Assembly (NCBI RefSeq): GCF_003383095.1
Contig: NZ_PSYW01000002.1
Span: 496,001 to 560,000 of the forward strand
DNA from: Haloferax sp. Atlit-12N
Lineage (GTDB): Archaea; Halobacteriota; Halobacteria; Halobacteriales; Haloferacaceae
Length of the DNA: 64,000 bases
Direction: 5' to 3'
A model generated the notes under the pieces. The model saw only the letters and a list, made by a program, of their open reading frames with translations, was not told where the DNA came from and did not search any database. The position numbers and the translations under genes are program-made. Shown here in pieces: positions 51,806 through 60,401 of the stretch (position 1 is its first letter; each line of letters starts with the position of its first letter).

Positions 51806-52828
51806 ATGCCCGCGGTATTCACGACGCCGCCGCCGCTCGACGCCGGGAGCCGGGTCGCGGTCGTCGCGCCGTCGCGTCCCATCGACGAGTCACACTTGGA
51901 CCGCGCGTGCGCGCGACTCCGCGACGTGTTCTCGCTTGACCCGGTCGTCTTCGAGTCCGCCCGCCGCGATTGGGAGTGGCTCCGGAACAACCCGGCGGCG
52001 CGCGCGGAGGACGTGATGGAGGCCTTCGAGGACCCGTCGATACGCGGCGTTATCGCCGTCACCGGCGGCGACGACCAGCTTCGAATCCTTCCGCATCTCG
52101 ACCCGGCGCGGCTGACCGCGTCGCCGACGCGTTTCTTCGGCTTCAGCGACAACGACAACCTCCGGCTGTTCCTCTGGAACCACGGCATCGTGAGCTACGG
52201 CGCGACGCTCCACCCGACGCTCACCGTGGACCCCGAAATCCACCCGTACGTCGAGCGATACCTCCGGCGGGCGTTCTTCGAGCGCTCCATCGGCGTCGTC
52301 GAACCCGCCCCGGAGTGGACCGACGACTGGTTCGACTTCGACACCGAAGAACCGAGAGAGTGGCACGACAATCCGGGGCGGACGTGGCGGGGCGACGACC
52401 GCGTGACGGGTCGGCTCTGGGGCGCCAACTTCAGCATCCTGAAGTGGCATCTCCAGACCGGTCGCTACCTCCCCGACCCCGAGGAACTGGACGGCGCGGT
52501 GCTCGCGCTCGAAACCTCGGAGGACGTGCCGCTGCCCCGAGAAGTCCGGTACACGCTGCGGGCGATGGGCGAACGCGGGCTGTTAGAACGGTTCGACGGC
52601 GTCGTGGTCGGTCGCCCGCGAACGTACTCGCCCGGACTGGAGTGGGAACCGCCGGCCGACTACGGCGCGCAGCTCCGCGCGGAGGTCCTGTCGGTCCTCG
52701 ACGCGTACAACCCCGACGCGACCGCGGTGTTCGACGTGGAGTTCGGCCACGCCGACCCGACGGTCCCGCTTCCGCTCGGCGCGAAGGCGACCCTGGACCC
52801 GACGGTAGAGCGGCTTCGAATCGACTGA
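51806..52828 (+). CDS. S66-family serine peptidase (LD-carboxypeptidase/MccF-like)
   Basis: The 340-residue protein shows a RVAVVAPSRPI first strand, then the nucleophile region RFFGFSDNDNLRLFLWNHG, in which the Ser of GFSD is the predicted catalytic residue. LALETSEDVPLP carries the Glu and FDVEFGHADPTVPLPLG the His of the Ser-Glu-His triad. This is the S66 family, which in bacteria trims murein peptides or, as MccF, destroys the antibiotic microcin C. Haloarchaea have no murein, so an MccF-like or other peptide-hydrolysing role is more likely. It is divergent from carB. Confidence 0.88.
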   Translation: MPAVFTTPPPLDAGSRVAVVAPSRPIDESHLDRACARLRDVFSLDPVVFESARRDWEWLRNNPAARAEDVMEAFEDPSIRGVIAVTGGDDQLRILPHLDPARLTASPTRFFGFSDNDNLRLFLWNHGIVSYGATLHPTLTVDPEIHPYVERYLRRAFFERSIGVVEPAPEWTDDWFDFDTEEPREWHDNPGRTWRGDDRVTGRLWGANFSILKWHLQTGRYLPDPEELDGAVLALETSEDVPLPREVRYTLRAMGERGLLERFDGVVVGRPRTYSPGLEWEPPADYGAQLRAEVLSVLDAYNPDATAVFDVEFGHADPTVPLPLGAKATLDPTVERLRID

Positions 52829-52852
52829 AAAGCAGGGCGCTCGGCCCGCGCG

Positions 52853-53383
52853 CTACATGTAGGGTTCGGGGTCGAGGTCGCGCTGGGCGCGGTACTGGTC
52901 GACGAACTCGCTCACGTCGAACTGCAGCATCTTCGACTCGAACTCCGAGACGACGTCGTCGTCGTCGGCGTGGCTGACGGCGTGTTCCATCAGTTCCACG
53001 ACGAGTTCGACGATTATCTCGTGGAGCCTTCGAGAATCGAAATCGGTCACCCAGACGATACCCGCGCCGAGTTCGCCGTCCTCGGACACGTCTTCGGAGA
53101 CGACGGCCTCGGGGAACTCCTCGAGGACGATGCCCATGAGGTGGGCCGTCCCGAACTCGGGCATGTCGTCGCTCGTGGTCTCGATGGTCTCCTGAAGGAT
53201 TTCGACGAGGAACTCCGGGAGGAAACGGTCGGGCGGGTGAACGTCCATGACGACGGCGTGGCTGTCGCCGCACGGACAGTCGAACTCCCGTTTGCCCAAG
53301 TCGAGTTCCCGGACGCGCTTCGTCTCGCCGCAGGGGAGGTCCAAGACGGCCCCGCGGCCGCCGGGAACGCTCGGTTCAGACAT
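52853..53383 (-). CDS. DUF5815 family protein with a cysteine pair
   Basis: The 176-residue protein has a CPCGDSHAVVMDVHPPDRFLPEF segment (shown in part), where CPCG and the earlier LPCGE may form a zinc site. It also has HLMGIVLEEFPEAVVSEDVSED and a C-terminal helix with DQYRAQRDLDPEPYM. This pattern is that of haloarchaeal DUF5815, function unknown. I chose the ATG at 53383 (MSEPSVPGG), since the longer frame is Arg-rich and out of family. It is convergent with the S66 gene by 24 bases. Confidence 0.82.
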   Translation of the reverse strand: MSEPSVPGGRGAVLDLPCGETKRVRELDLGKREFDCPCGDSHAVVMDVHPPDRFLPEFLVEILQETIETTSDDMPEFGTAHLMGIVLEEFPEAVVSEDVSEDGELGAGIVWVTDFDSRRLHEIIVELVVELMEHAVSHADDDDVVSEFESKMLQFDVSEFVDQYRAQRDLDPEPYM

Positions 53384-53540
53384 ACCCGTGGGTTGCGGTT
53401 CTCTCCGTTTAAACGTCGCGTTCTTCGGAATCGTCGCGAGCGAAAAACGAGTCGCGGACCGTCCGTTGCGGTCGGTCGGTCCGTCGTACTGTCGGCGAAA
53501 AACGGCGGTGAGTCGGGCGAAGCCGCCCGTCGGCGTCCCC

Positions 53541-53792
53541 TCAGCGACGGCCCGAGACGTAGACGATGGGGCCGACGATGAGGAGCGCAATCCCGAGGAA
53601 CAGGTAGTGAGCCTTGCCCAGCGACACCGGGGTCAGAAGGAAGATGAGCCCGAACACCGTGGTGTTGATACCGAGGATCTGCCGGGACTTCAGCGGCAGC
53701 GTTCCAACCGTCGACAGGATGAACACGAGCAACAGCGCCTGCCCGATGTTGTAGTCGAGCAGGAAGGTGTCTACGAGCTGAAGGGGAAGCAT
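53541..53792 (-). CDS. small membrane protein (83 aa)
   Basis: The 83-residue protein has two or three hydrophobic helices (IGQALLLVFILSTVGTLPL, TTVFGLIFLLTPVSL and LFLGIALLIVGPIVYV), separated by short polar turns. No functional motif is visible. It begins at the ATG at 53792 and ends with a basic RR. It is not linked to a neighbour by overlap. Small haloarchaeal membrane proteins of this type are generally uncharacterised. Confidence 0.72.
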   Translation of the reverse strand: MLPLQLVDTFLLDYNIGQALLLVFILSTVGTLPLKSRQILGINTTVFGLIFLLTPVSLGKAHYLFLGIALLIVGPIVYVSGRR

Positions 53793-53957
53793 TCTTGTTT
53801 TCTCGGTCGGTTCGAATCGACTATCAAAGTTCCGTTATTCTCGTTGGAAACCGGCGGTCGAACCCCCCGATATTGGGGCAACCGGGCGGTCGGCGCGGTC
53901 TTCGGAGTCGGTGAACACCGCTGTCGGCGCGGGTGACGCCCGACGGACGGGGGCGCG

Positions 53958-54179
53958 CTACTCGGCCGGGCCGGTGATGTCGAGCGGGCGAATCCACCCG
54001 TACCAGACGACGAGCACCATGCCCGCGTAGCCGACGACGAACACGACCATCCCGAGGTCGTTGTAGCCGGCCTCACCGAGGAGGCGGCGCGCCACGCCCG
54101 GGAGGACGATGCCGAGCGTCACGACCGCCGCGAGGAGGAGGTTCCCCCGCGACAGAAACGACTGCTTCGTCTCGCTCAT
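53958..54179 (-). CDS. small membrane protein (73 aa)
   Basis: The 73-residue protein begins MSETKQSFLSRGN, followed by two hydrophobic segments (LLLAAVVTLGIVLPGV and LGMVVFVVGYAGMVLVVWYGWI) and a short polar end. I chose the ATG at 54179 because it begins just before the first helix. A longer frame exists upstream but crosses the promoter of the acetyltransferase gene. Function unknown. Confidence 0.72.
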   Translation of the reverse strand: MSETKQSFLSRGNLLLAAVVTLGIVLPGVARRLLGEAGYNDLGMVVFVVGYAGMVLVVWYGWIRPLDITGPAE

Positions 54180-54317
54180 GTGCAGGGCTCGGGACCGAGG
54201 CGACGTGAATCGCACGGTTCGGGAAGCGGCCTTCGACCCCCGTCTCGACGCGCCGAATCGCTCGACTGCGCGCCCGCGGCACCGAAAACCTATATCGTCC
54301 CCCGACGCACCGCGGGT

Positions 54318-55541
54318 ATGCACCTCCGTCCCCTCCCCGAGGAGCACCGCGAGACGTACCGCGAGTTCCTCAACTACGCCTTCCGCCCCGAGAACGGCCC
54401 CGACTGGTCGGACGAGCGAGTCCCTGACCCCGAGGGCTACCACCCGCGAGGGTTCTACGACGCCCCGCCCGACGCGCCCGTCGGGGACCTCGGCGCGGCC
54501 GACCTGCGGACGGTGTGTGCCTTCTACGACTTCACGGCCCGGGTCCGCGGCGAGTGGCACCCGCTCCCCGGTATCTCGGCGGTCGCGTCACCTCCAGAGG
54601 CGCGCCGACAGGGCCACGTCGCCGCGATGCTCGACGACCTCCTCGCGGAGTTCCGCGACACCGGCCGGTATCTCTCGGCGCTCTGGCCGTTCGAGTACGC
54701 CTTCTACCGCCGATTCGGCTGGGCAACGGCGAACAACTACGCGAAGACGACGGTTCCGCCCGACGAACTCGGGGCGGTCGCCGCCGACCCAGACGGGGAG
54801 TTCGTCCGCCTCGACGCCGACGACTGGGCCCGGGTCAAGGACGTGCACACCGCCGCGGCGACAGAAGACCTCGCGGTGGACCGAAGCGAGGGCTGGATTC
54901 GCCACCGACTGTTCCGCGGCTGGGACGGCGACCCGTTCGTCTACGGCTGGGAGCGAGACGGCGACCTCCGCGGCTACGTCGTCTACGACGTGAGCGGCGA
55001 CTGGGAGTCGCGGACGCTGTCCGTGGGCGAGCTCGTCGCGGTCGACGCCGAGGCCCGCGCACAGCTGTTTCGGTTCCTGCGGGACCACGACTCGCAGGTC
55101 GACGAGGTCGTCCTCTCGTCGGAACACGAATCGACCCGGCTCATCGACGGCCTGACCGACCCGCGGGCGGCGACGGTCGAAATCAAGCCTGGGCCGATGG
55201 TCCGTATCGTGGACGTGCCGGCCGCCCTCGAAGCGGTGTCGTTCCCCGGCGACGCCGCCTGCGACCTCGTTCTCGCGGTCGCCGACGACCGCTGCGACTG
55301 GAACGACGGGTCGTTCCGGGTCGCCGTCGACGATGGCGCGGCGAGCGTCGAATCAGTTGGTGACGACACCAATCCGGACGCGACCGTCGAAATCGGGGCG
55401 CTCTCGCAACTCCTCGTCGGCGCGCGGACCGTCGAGGCGCTCGCGCGCACCGACCGCCTCTCGGTCACCGGAGAGGAGGCGGCCGACGCCCTCGCCTCGG
55501 TGTTCACGGAGCGGGACCGCTACCTGCGCGAGGGGTTCTGA
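54318..55541 (+). CDS. GNAT acetyltransferase of the Eis type with C-terminal SCP2-like domain
   Basis: The 407-residue protein has a GNAT domain with VASPPEARRQGHVAAMLDDLL as the acetyl-CoA pyrophosphate loop (about residues 94-114), then a second GNAT-like half, and a C-terminal SCP2-type region (about 290-400, with ATVEIGALSQLLVG). This order is that of Eis-family acetyltransferases, which acylate amines on drugs or proteins. The natural substrate is unknown. It starts at the ATG at 54318, and the exchanger gene follows with 76 bases between. Confidence 0.85.
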   Translation: MHLRPLPEEHRETYREFLNYAFRPENGPDWSDERVPDPEGYHPRGFYDAPPDAPVGDLGAADLRTVCAFYDFTARVRGEWHPLPGISAVASPPEARRQGHVAAMLDDLLAEFRDTGRYLSALWPFEYAFYRRFGWATANNYAKTTVPPDELGAVAADPDGEFVRLDADDWARVKDVHTAAATEDLAVDRSEGWIRHRLFRGWDGDPFVYGWERDGDLRGYVVYDVSGDWESRTLSVGELVAVDAEARAQLFRFLRDHDSQVDEVVLSSEHESTRLIDGLTDPRAATVEIKPGPMVRIVDVPAALEAVSFPGDAACDLVLAVADDRCDWNDGSFRVAVDDGAASVESVGDDTNPDATVEIGALSQLLVGARTVEALARTDRLSVTGEEAADALASVFTERDRYLREGF

Positions 55542-55617
55542 GTGGACGAGTCGAACCGAAATCAGCCGACGTAGCCAGTCGGGTCGGTTTTTTCCCACCG
55601 GCCGCCGAAGTGCGGGC

Positions 55618-56640
55618 GTGGCATCAGTTCCGGTTCTCGTCGCGTTCACAGCCGCCGGCGCGATTCTCGCGTGGAAGGGCGGCGACATGCTCGTGCAGGC
55701 CTCGGACCGTTTGGGCGCGTACTACGGACTCCCCGCCATCGTGCAGGGAGCCATCATCGCCGCCGTGGGGTCGAGTTTCCCCGAGCTATCGAGCATCGTC
55801 ATCGCCACGGTCCGGTACCAGTCGTTCGACATCGGCGTCGGCGCGGTCGTCGGGTCGGCCGTCTACAACATCCTCATCATCCCGTCCGTGTCGGCGATGG
55901 TCGGCGAGGGCGGACGGCTCGCCTCGAACCGCGACCTCGTCTACAAGGAGGCGCAGTTCTACCTGCTTTCTATCGCCGTCCTCGTGCTCACCTTCTCGCT
56001 CGCGGTCATCTACCGGCCCGCGGCGGACACCGCGAGCCTCGACGGGTTCGTGAGTCCCGCGCTCGCGCTCATCCCGCTGGCGCTGTACGGCCTGTACCTG
56101 TTCATGCAGTACCATGACACGCTGGAGCACCGCGCCGAACTCACCGCCGCCGTCAACGACGTGGACCCGAGACGCGAATGGGCCGCTCTCGTGGCGTCGC
56201 TCGCGGTTATCCTCGTCGGGGCCGAACTGCTCGTCCGCGCGGCGGTCGGCCTCGGCGACGCCTTCGGCACGTCACCGTTCCTCTGGGGGCTGACGGTCGT
56301 CGCCGCCGGCACGAGCCTCCCCGACACGTTCGTCAGCGTCGCGGCCGCCCGGCAGGGAAACGCGCCGATGAGCCTCGCCAACGTCTTCGGGAGCAACGTG
56401 TTCGCGCTCCTCGTCGCCCTCCCGGTCGGCATCCTCGTCGCCGGGGGCGCGGTCATCGCCTTCGAGGAGGTCGTCCCGATGATGAGCTTCCTCACGGGCG
56501 CGTCGGTCGTCTTCTTCGCCGTCCTCCGGACCGAGATGGCGCTGACGCGCGGCGAGTCGTACGTCCTCCTCGGAACCTACGCGCTGTTCGTCGCGTGGCT
56601 GGTCGCAGAAAGCCTCGGCGTGACGAGGTTCCTCGCCTGA
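55618..56640 (+). CDS. sodium/calcium exchanger family (CaCA) membrane protein
   Basis: The 340-residue protein has about ten helices in two homologous halves. Each half carries a CaCA alpha-repeat: AAVGSSFPELSSIVIAT near residues 48-64 and VAAGTSLPDTFVSVAAARQGN near 230-250, with the Glu (SSFPE) and Asp (TSLPD) that bind cations. It starts at a GTG (55618) before the first helix MASVPVLVAF. It exchanges Ca2+ for Na+ or H+, though substrate and direction are not known here. Stop is 42 bases from the convergent DUF3604 gene. Confidence 0.9.
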   Translation: MASVPVLVAFTAAGAILAWKGGDMLVQASDRLGAYYGLPAIVQGAIIAAVGSSFPELSSIVIATVRYQSFDIGVGAVVGSAVYNILIIPSVSAMVGEGGRLASNRDLVYKEAQFYLLSIAVLVLTFSLAVIYRPAADTASLDGFVSPALALIPLALYGLYLFMQYHDTLEHRAELTAAVNDVDPRREWAALVASLAVILVGAELLVRAAVGLGDAFGTSPFLWGLTVVAAGTSLPDTFVSVAAARQGNAPMSLANVFGSNVFALLVALPVGILVAGGAVIAFEEVVPMMSFLTGASVVFFAVLRTEMALTRGESYVLLGTYALFVAWLVAESLGVTRFLA

Positions 56641-56682
56641 GCGGCCGACCGGTCGCGAGCGCGGCCGCCGCGAGCGCCGCCC

Positions 56683-58428
56683 TCAGTCCGGCGGTTCGAC
56701 CCAGACCGGGCCCACCCACGCGGTCCCGGGGAACTCGCAGTCCCGCGGGACCTGGGTAATCCGGAGGTAGTACGCGTCGGCGGCCGAGCGCCGGTCGTCG
56801 TCCCAGACCGTCCCCTCGACCGGGTCGTCGTCGGTCCACGAGACGGACGTCGTGTACGCCGAAAGCGGCGCGTCGGGGTCCGAGGTAATCGCCTGCGACC
56901 GCCACGTCTCGCCGTTTTTCACGACCTCGACGCGTTCGAGCGGGGCGGTCCCCGCGACCTCGATGTCGACCTCGCGGAGTTCGTCTCGGGCGGCGAGGCG
57001 GAGCGAACTGTCGTTCTGCCCGGGTTCGACGCCCCCGACGGAGAGAGACGCGAGGATGCGGTGCGGCTGGGTCGTCCCGTAGACGCGGCGGCTCCGGAGG
57101 CTCTCGAACACCGCCTCGCGGGTGAGTTCGGGCGCGCGGAACGCCGAGAGACCGCCCGGGTAGCTCCGCTCGTTCCAGACACGCCAGATGCTCGACCAGC
57201 CGACGCCGTCTTCGACCCACTCGCGAACGGAGGGGAGGTGCGGGTCGGCGTGGATGAGCGAGTGCCCGGGGTGCGGGCCGTGGTAGTCCGCGCCCGCGAC
57301 GAGGCCGACCCGGTGGCCCATCGAGAGCGCGTCGCGGACGAAGTGGCCCGACTCGCCGGTCTCGCCGCGACCCATCGCCAGCGGAAACGGGTTCCCCTCG
57401 TCGCCCGGGAGTTCGCCCGACCCCCACTGCGAGTACACCTCGACGAGCGGCGCGAGTTCGTCGTCGTACTCGACGGCCGAGAAGTCGAAGGGGTACATGC
57501 GTTCGGTCGGGTGATGCGGAATCGTCACGACCCGCGAGTCGCGGGTCGACTCGAACTCGCGGAGGCGACTCCAGAGCTTCTCGTAGGTGTCCGTCGTCCC
57601 GCCGCGGGAGTCCAGAAGGACGGCGTCGTCGGCGTCCTCGAAGTAGACGTTGACGTGGCCGCCGCAGTTGGGCTGTTTCGTCCACTCGTAGCCGACGAGC
57701 GTCACGAACTCGTCTGGGTCGTTAAACCGGTCGGCGACGCGGCGCGACCGGTCGAAGTACCACCCGTGCATGAGGGCGCGCTGGAGCGACGGCGGGATGA
57801 AAAACCCCATCGTGTCGTGGTCGGTGTAGGCGACGACGTCGAGGTCCATCGCGTCGCGGCCGAACCGATACCCCTTCTTCAAGTTCCCCGTGCCGTCCGA
57901 GAGCCGCGAGTGCAGGTGGATATCACCCCAGTAGACGCGCTCGTCGGGGGAGTCGGCGGAGACGGACACGGGGTTCGAGACGTACCGTTCGTCGAACCCG
58001 GGCCGCGAAAAGGTCAGGTAGTGGACGCCGGGCGTCTCGAAGGAGACGGCGTCGGCGAGTCTGACGTAGCCCTCGTCGTCGCCGGCGAGGGAGACGCGGT
58101 CTGGATACGTCGCAGTATCGTCCGTCGCAGACACCCGTAGGTCGCCGTCGTACGCGCCGTGGAGTCGTTCGTACTCGTCCCACACCTGTACTGTGAGGTC
58201 GAGCGACTCGCCGACCGCGACGGTCGACGGCAGGACCGCGTGGATGCGGTCGAGCGACCCGGTTCGACTGCGCAACAGGTCGCGGACGGACGGCCGCCGC
58301 TCGGCGAAGACGCGCATCGTCTCCGCGAACTTCCCGAGGGTTCCGGTGGGCTCGGCGTCGAACACGCGAGAGGCTACGGACGCGTCGCTAAAGAAGGACG
58401 AGGCCGACGAGCACGACGGCGAACCCAC
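56683..58428 (-). CDS. DUF3604 (PHP-superfamily metallohydrolase-like) protein
   Basis: The protein has up to 581 residues. It contains VYWGDIHLHSRLSDG (residues about 177-191), the first metal motif of the PHP fold, then VAYTDHD (second), a PHHPTERMYPFDF segment and GADYHGPHPGHSLI (late ligands). The C-terminus is a beta-rich domain ending in GPVWVEPPD. DUF3604 proteins are metal-dependent hydrolases of uncertain substrate. The start is unsure: the GTG at 58428 gives a Ser-rich start, while the GTG at 58365 or the ATG at 58317 would begin nearer the domain. A tiny overlapping frame lies at 58388-58432. Confidence 0.85.
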   Translation of the reverse strand: MGSPSCSSASSFFSDASVASRVFDAEPTGTLGKFAETMRVFAERRPSVRDLLRSRTGSLDRIHAVLPSTVAVGESLDLTVQVWDEYERLHGAYDGDLRVSATDDTATYPDRVSLAGDDEGYVRLADAVSFETPGVHYLTFSRPGFDERYVSNPVSVSADSPDERVYWGDIHLHSRLSDGTGNLKKGYRFGRDAMDLDVVAYTDHDTMGFFIPPSLQRALMHGWYFDRSRRVADRFNDPDEFVTLVGYEWTKQPNCGGHVNVYFEDADDAVLLDSRGGTTDTYEKLWSRLREFESTRDSRVVTIPHHPTERMYPFDFSAVEYDDELAPLVEVYSQWGSGELPGDEGNPFPLAMGRGETGESGHFVRDALSMGHRVGLVAGADYHGPHPGHSLIHADPHLPSVREWVEDGVGWSSIWRVWNERSYPGGLSAFRAPELTREAVFESLRSRRVYGTTQPHRILASLSVGGVEPGQNDSSLRLAARDELREVDIEVAGTAPLERVEVVKNGETWRSQAITSDPDAPLSAYTTSVSWTDDDPVEGTVWDDDRRSAADAYYLRITQVPRDCEFPGTAWVGPVWVEPPD

Positions 58429-58432
58429 TCAC
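58388..58432 (-). other. 14-codon hydrophobic frame overlapping the start of the DUF3604 gene
   Basis: GTG at 58432 to TAG at 58388 reads MSGFAVVLVGLVLL, a strongly hydrophobic micropeptide frame. It begins 4 bases ahead of the possible GTG start of the DUF3604 gene and uses another frame. It may be chance, or a short upstream leader or translated micropeptide. There is no further evidence. Confidence 0.2.
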
Positions 58433-58547
58433 GGGTACAGTCGCTCAGAAAACGGAAAACGGACTCGCCGCAAACAGGGCAAGTTGCGGCGAGCGGGGTT
58501 GATGATGACCGCACGCGCGGTCAGGGGTCGAGGGGGTCCGAATCCTG

Positions 58548-58676
58548 TCAGTCGCCGGGCGTGTTACCACGCTGGTACCGGCCGACCATCTTCCACATCG
58601 CCGCGTCGAGGTCCTCACCGTCGGCGGCGGACTCAATCTGGCGGTACAGGTGTTCGGAGACGTCGATGGTTGGCAT
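58548..58676 (-). CDS. small antitoxin-like protein (42 aa, DUF7557-like)
   Basis: The 42-residue protein MPTIDVSEHLYRQIESAADG followed by EDLDAAMWKMVGRYQRGN has the shape of a beta strand and two helices, like ribbon-helix-helix or VapB-type antitoxins. Haloarchaea have families of this kind (DUF7557). No toxin gene lies next to it. A TATTAAA element on the minus strand (58702-58708) sits about 29 bases upstream, which implies a leaderless mRNA starting at the ATG. Confidence 0.65.
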   Translation of the reverse strand: MPTIDVSEHLYRQIESAADGEDLDAAMWKMVGRYQRGNTPGD

Positions 58677-58701
58677 CACCAACACGTATGGCGTGTACGG
58701 G

Positions 58702-58708
58702 TTTAATA
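58702..58708 (-). promoter_or_regulatory. TATA box of the 42-residue gene (leaderless)
   Basis: TATTAAA on the minus strand lies about 29 bases before the start codon at 58676, the distance expected when transcription begins at or next to the ATG. Confidence 0.5.
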
Positions 58709-58858
58709 CTACTGGGATACAGAACTGAGTAAATTTGTTCGGATAGGTCGCTCGCCGAACCGCTGAATCGATAGACAGCGCGGCCCCTCGAACGAACGAG
58801 ACGGTGATAGTCGAGAGAAACTCGGATTCGAAGACCTGACGGAAGTTCGAGTAGTCGG

Positions 58859-59047
58859 CTACTGCCGCGCCTGCCGGAGCGACGCACCGTCGAAGCGCTT
58901 CAACGCGAGTTCTCCCGCTTCGAGCGGGTCGACGGGCGTGTCGTGTTCGTCGTCCATGTGTTCCATCACGAGAACGCCGACGCCCTCGCGGGAGTCGGCC
59001 GTGGAGGTGTGGCCGCACCCGTACAGACAGGTGAGTTCGTATTCCAT
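58859..59047 (-). CDS. small Cys/His protein, DUF1059-like (62 aa)
   Basis: The 62-residue protein MEYELTCLYGCGHTSTADSR (first part) carries Cys at 7 and 11 and His at 13 near the start, and MEHMDDEHDTPV with two His after about residue 30. This gives a C-x3-C-x-H ... H-x4-H arrangement, as in small DUF1059-type zinc-binding proteins. The ATG at 59047 is preferred to an earlier in-frame ATG at 59062 because a TATA element at 59074-59082 lies about 30 bases from it. Function unknown. Confidence 0.65.
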   Translation of the reverse strand: MEYELTCLYGCGHTSTADSREGVGVLVMEHMDDEHDTPVDPLEAGELALKRFDGASLRQARQ

Positions 59048-59373
59048 GTTATTCGGTACCACAATCTATTGCGTGATATAGATTTCTCCGTATTCGTCCG
59101 CCCGACCAGCCAGGTACTGATAAGTTTGGACGAATATGTGCAAATAGATGTTTGTTTGTTCGAGGTAATCGAGTATTTGAGTTAAACATTAGCTATCTTC
59201 TGTGCCGAGGCAGTTGTGCTCGGTCGAGGCTGTCGAGTGTTCACCGCTGATTCGTCCCGAGGACACGAACGATGGACCGAACACTCTCTCGGTCAGTAGT
59301 ATCCGCAGAAGTTGGGTGGCCGGGGAGTTTGAGCCCCTAACTCGCATCGGCAACGAATCGTTGCCAACGGGAG
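59048..59373. other. about 325-base gap between the 62-residue gene and tRNA-Ile
   Basis: I see no gene here. Bases 59048-59190 are AT-rich and include the promoter of the leftward small gene. Near 59349-59365, GGCAACGA and TCGTTGCC form an 8-base inverted repeat with one base between, on the 3' side of tRNA-Ile. It could end the tRNA transcript. The remainder, which is GC-richer, has no recognisable remnant of a protein gene. Confidence 0.45.
59074..59082 (-). promoter_or_regulatory. TATA box of the 62-residue gene (leaderless)
   Basis: TCTATATCA on the minus strand is centred about 31 bases before the ATG at 59047, so the transcript should begin at the start codon. This supports the shorter start. 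Confidence 0.55.
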
Positions 59374-59447
59374 TGGGCCAACGCGGATTTGAACCGCGGG
59401 CCTCCCGGTTATCAGCCGAGCGCTCAACCTGACTGAGCTATTGGCCC
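59374..59447 (-). tRNA. tRNA-Ile (anticodon GAT)
   Basis: The 74-base minus-strand sequence folds into a cloverleaf. Acceptor GGGCCAA pairs with TTGGCCC and has discriminator A. The anticodon stem CTCGG/CCGGG holds loop CTGATAA with anticodon GAT, reading AUC/AUU isoleucine codons. The T arm is GCGGTTCAAATCCGC. CCA is not encoded. No intron is visible. Confidence 0.95.
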
Positions 59448-59630
59448 AGGTAAGCGCATTCACTCGTTGTGCGCTGTTGATTTTAAGACTTTCTTTTCGG
59501 AGGCGCGTTGGTGCGTGTTAGTGAATGTCGGCGTCGTCGGTCGATTGCGGGACCGGAATTGCGAGCAAATCGCGCGGCTACGTGCGTACAACCCGCCGAC
59601 GAGAACCGATACGAGAAGAGAACCGACGCG

Positions 59631-60230
59631 CTACTTGGAGTCGTTGCCGTCGCCGTCGAACCGGTAGGAGTCGGGGTCGGCGTCGTAGACGCCGTCGCCG
59701 CCGCTACTCCCGCTACTGCCGGTCCCACTGCTTCCGCCCGAACCGTTTCCACCGCTCGGGCCGGGCGAACCACCGGGGCCACCGGGACCGCCGGGACCGA
59801 AGTCGCCCTGCGGGAAGCCGGTCGTCCAGACGTTGCCGGTGACGAAGCCGTCGGCGCGCTTGTCGAGGTACGGCTTGACGACGAAGCGCTTGAGCACCTC
59901 GCGGATGGGGTACCGAGTCACCGGGATGGCGAGCAGGAAGCCGATGGTGTCGGTGACGAGCCCCGGCGTGAGGAGGAACGCGCCCGCGGCGATGAGCAGG
60001 CCGCCGTCCATGACCTCGTTCGTCGGGAGGTCGCCCCCGGCGAACTTCGACTGGAGGCTTCTGAGGGTGTGTCGCCCCTCGGCGCGGACGATGAGCATCC
60101 CGACGAGCCCGGTCAGGACGACGAGCGCGACCGTCGGCACGAGGTTGATGTACTGCGCGACGACCACGAGTAGCAACGCGTCGGAGAGGGGGATGAGGAG
60201 CAAGAGCGCCATCAGCGTGCGCGTTCGCAT
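59631..60230 (-). CDS. fxsA: FxsA family membrane protein
   Basis: The 199-residue protein has an N-terminal membrane half with four helices (LMALLLLIPLSDALLLVVVA, then VALVVLTGLVGMLIVRAEG) that match FxsA. FxsA is an inner-membrane protein first known for suppressing phage T7 exclusion by F plasmid when overproduced. The helix LLIAAGAFLLTPGLVTDTIG is the most conserved part. The C-terminus is a Gly/Ser/Pro-rich tail, then an acidic end, unlike the short tails of bacterial forms. The start at 60230 (MRTRTLMA) fits the first helix. Confidence 0.9.
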   Translation of the reverse strand: MRTRTLMALLLLIPLSDALLLVVVAQYINLVPTVALVVLTGLVGMLIVRAEGRHTLRSLQSKFAGGDLPTNEVMDGGLLIAAGAFLLTPGLVTDTIGFLLAIPVTRYPIREVLKRFVVKPYLDKRADGFVTGNVWTTGFPQGDFGPGGPGGPGGSPGPSGGNGSGGSSGTGSSGSSGGDGVYDADPDSYRFDGDGNDSK

Positions 60231-60401
60231 GGGCGACACTACCGGGTCGCGACCCATAGCCCTTTTGTCCCGCCCGCGGCGCGCCGGCCTCCCGAATCCG
60301 TCCGCGATGGCCGTCGAGGAACTCGCGCGACCAGCCGACGGCGACCGGTCGTGCCACGAGGGCTCGAAGCGCTTACCCGCGTCCACCGCGGATGGGTGGA
60401 C

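Noticed and set aside
59202..59432. Open frame on the plus strand running into tRNA-Ile
   Set aside because: It overlaps the tRNA gene and has no domain or convincing start.
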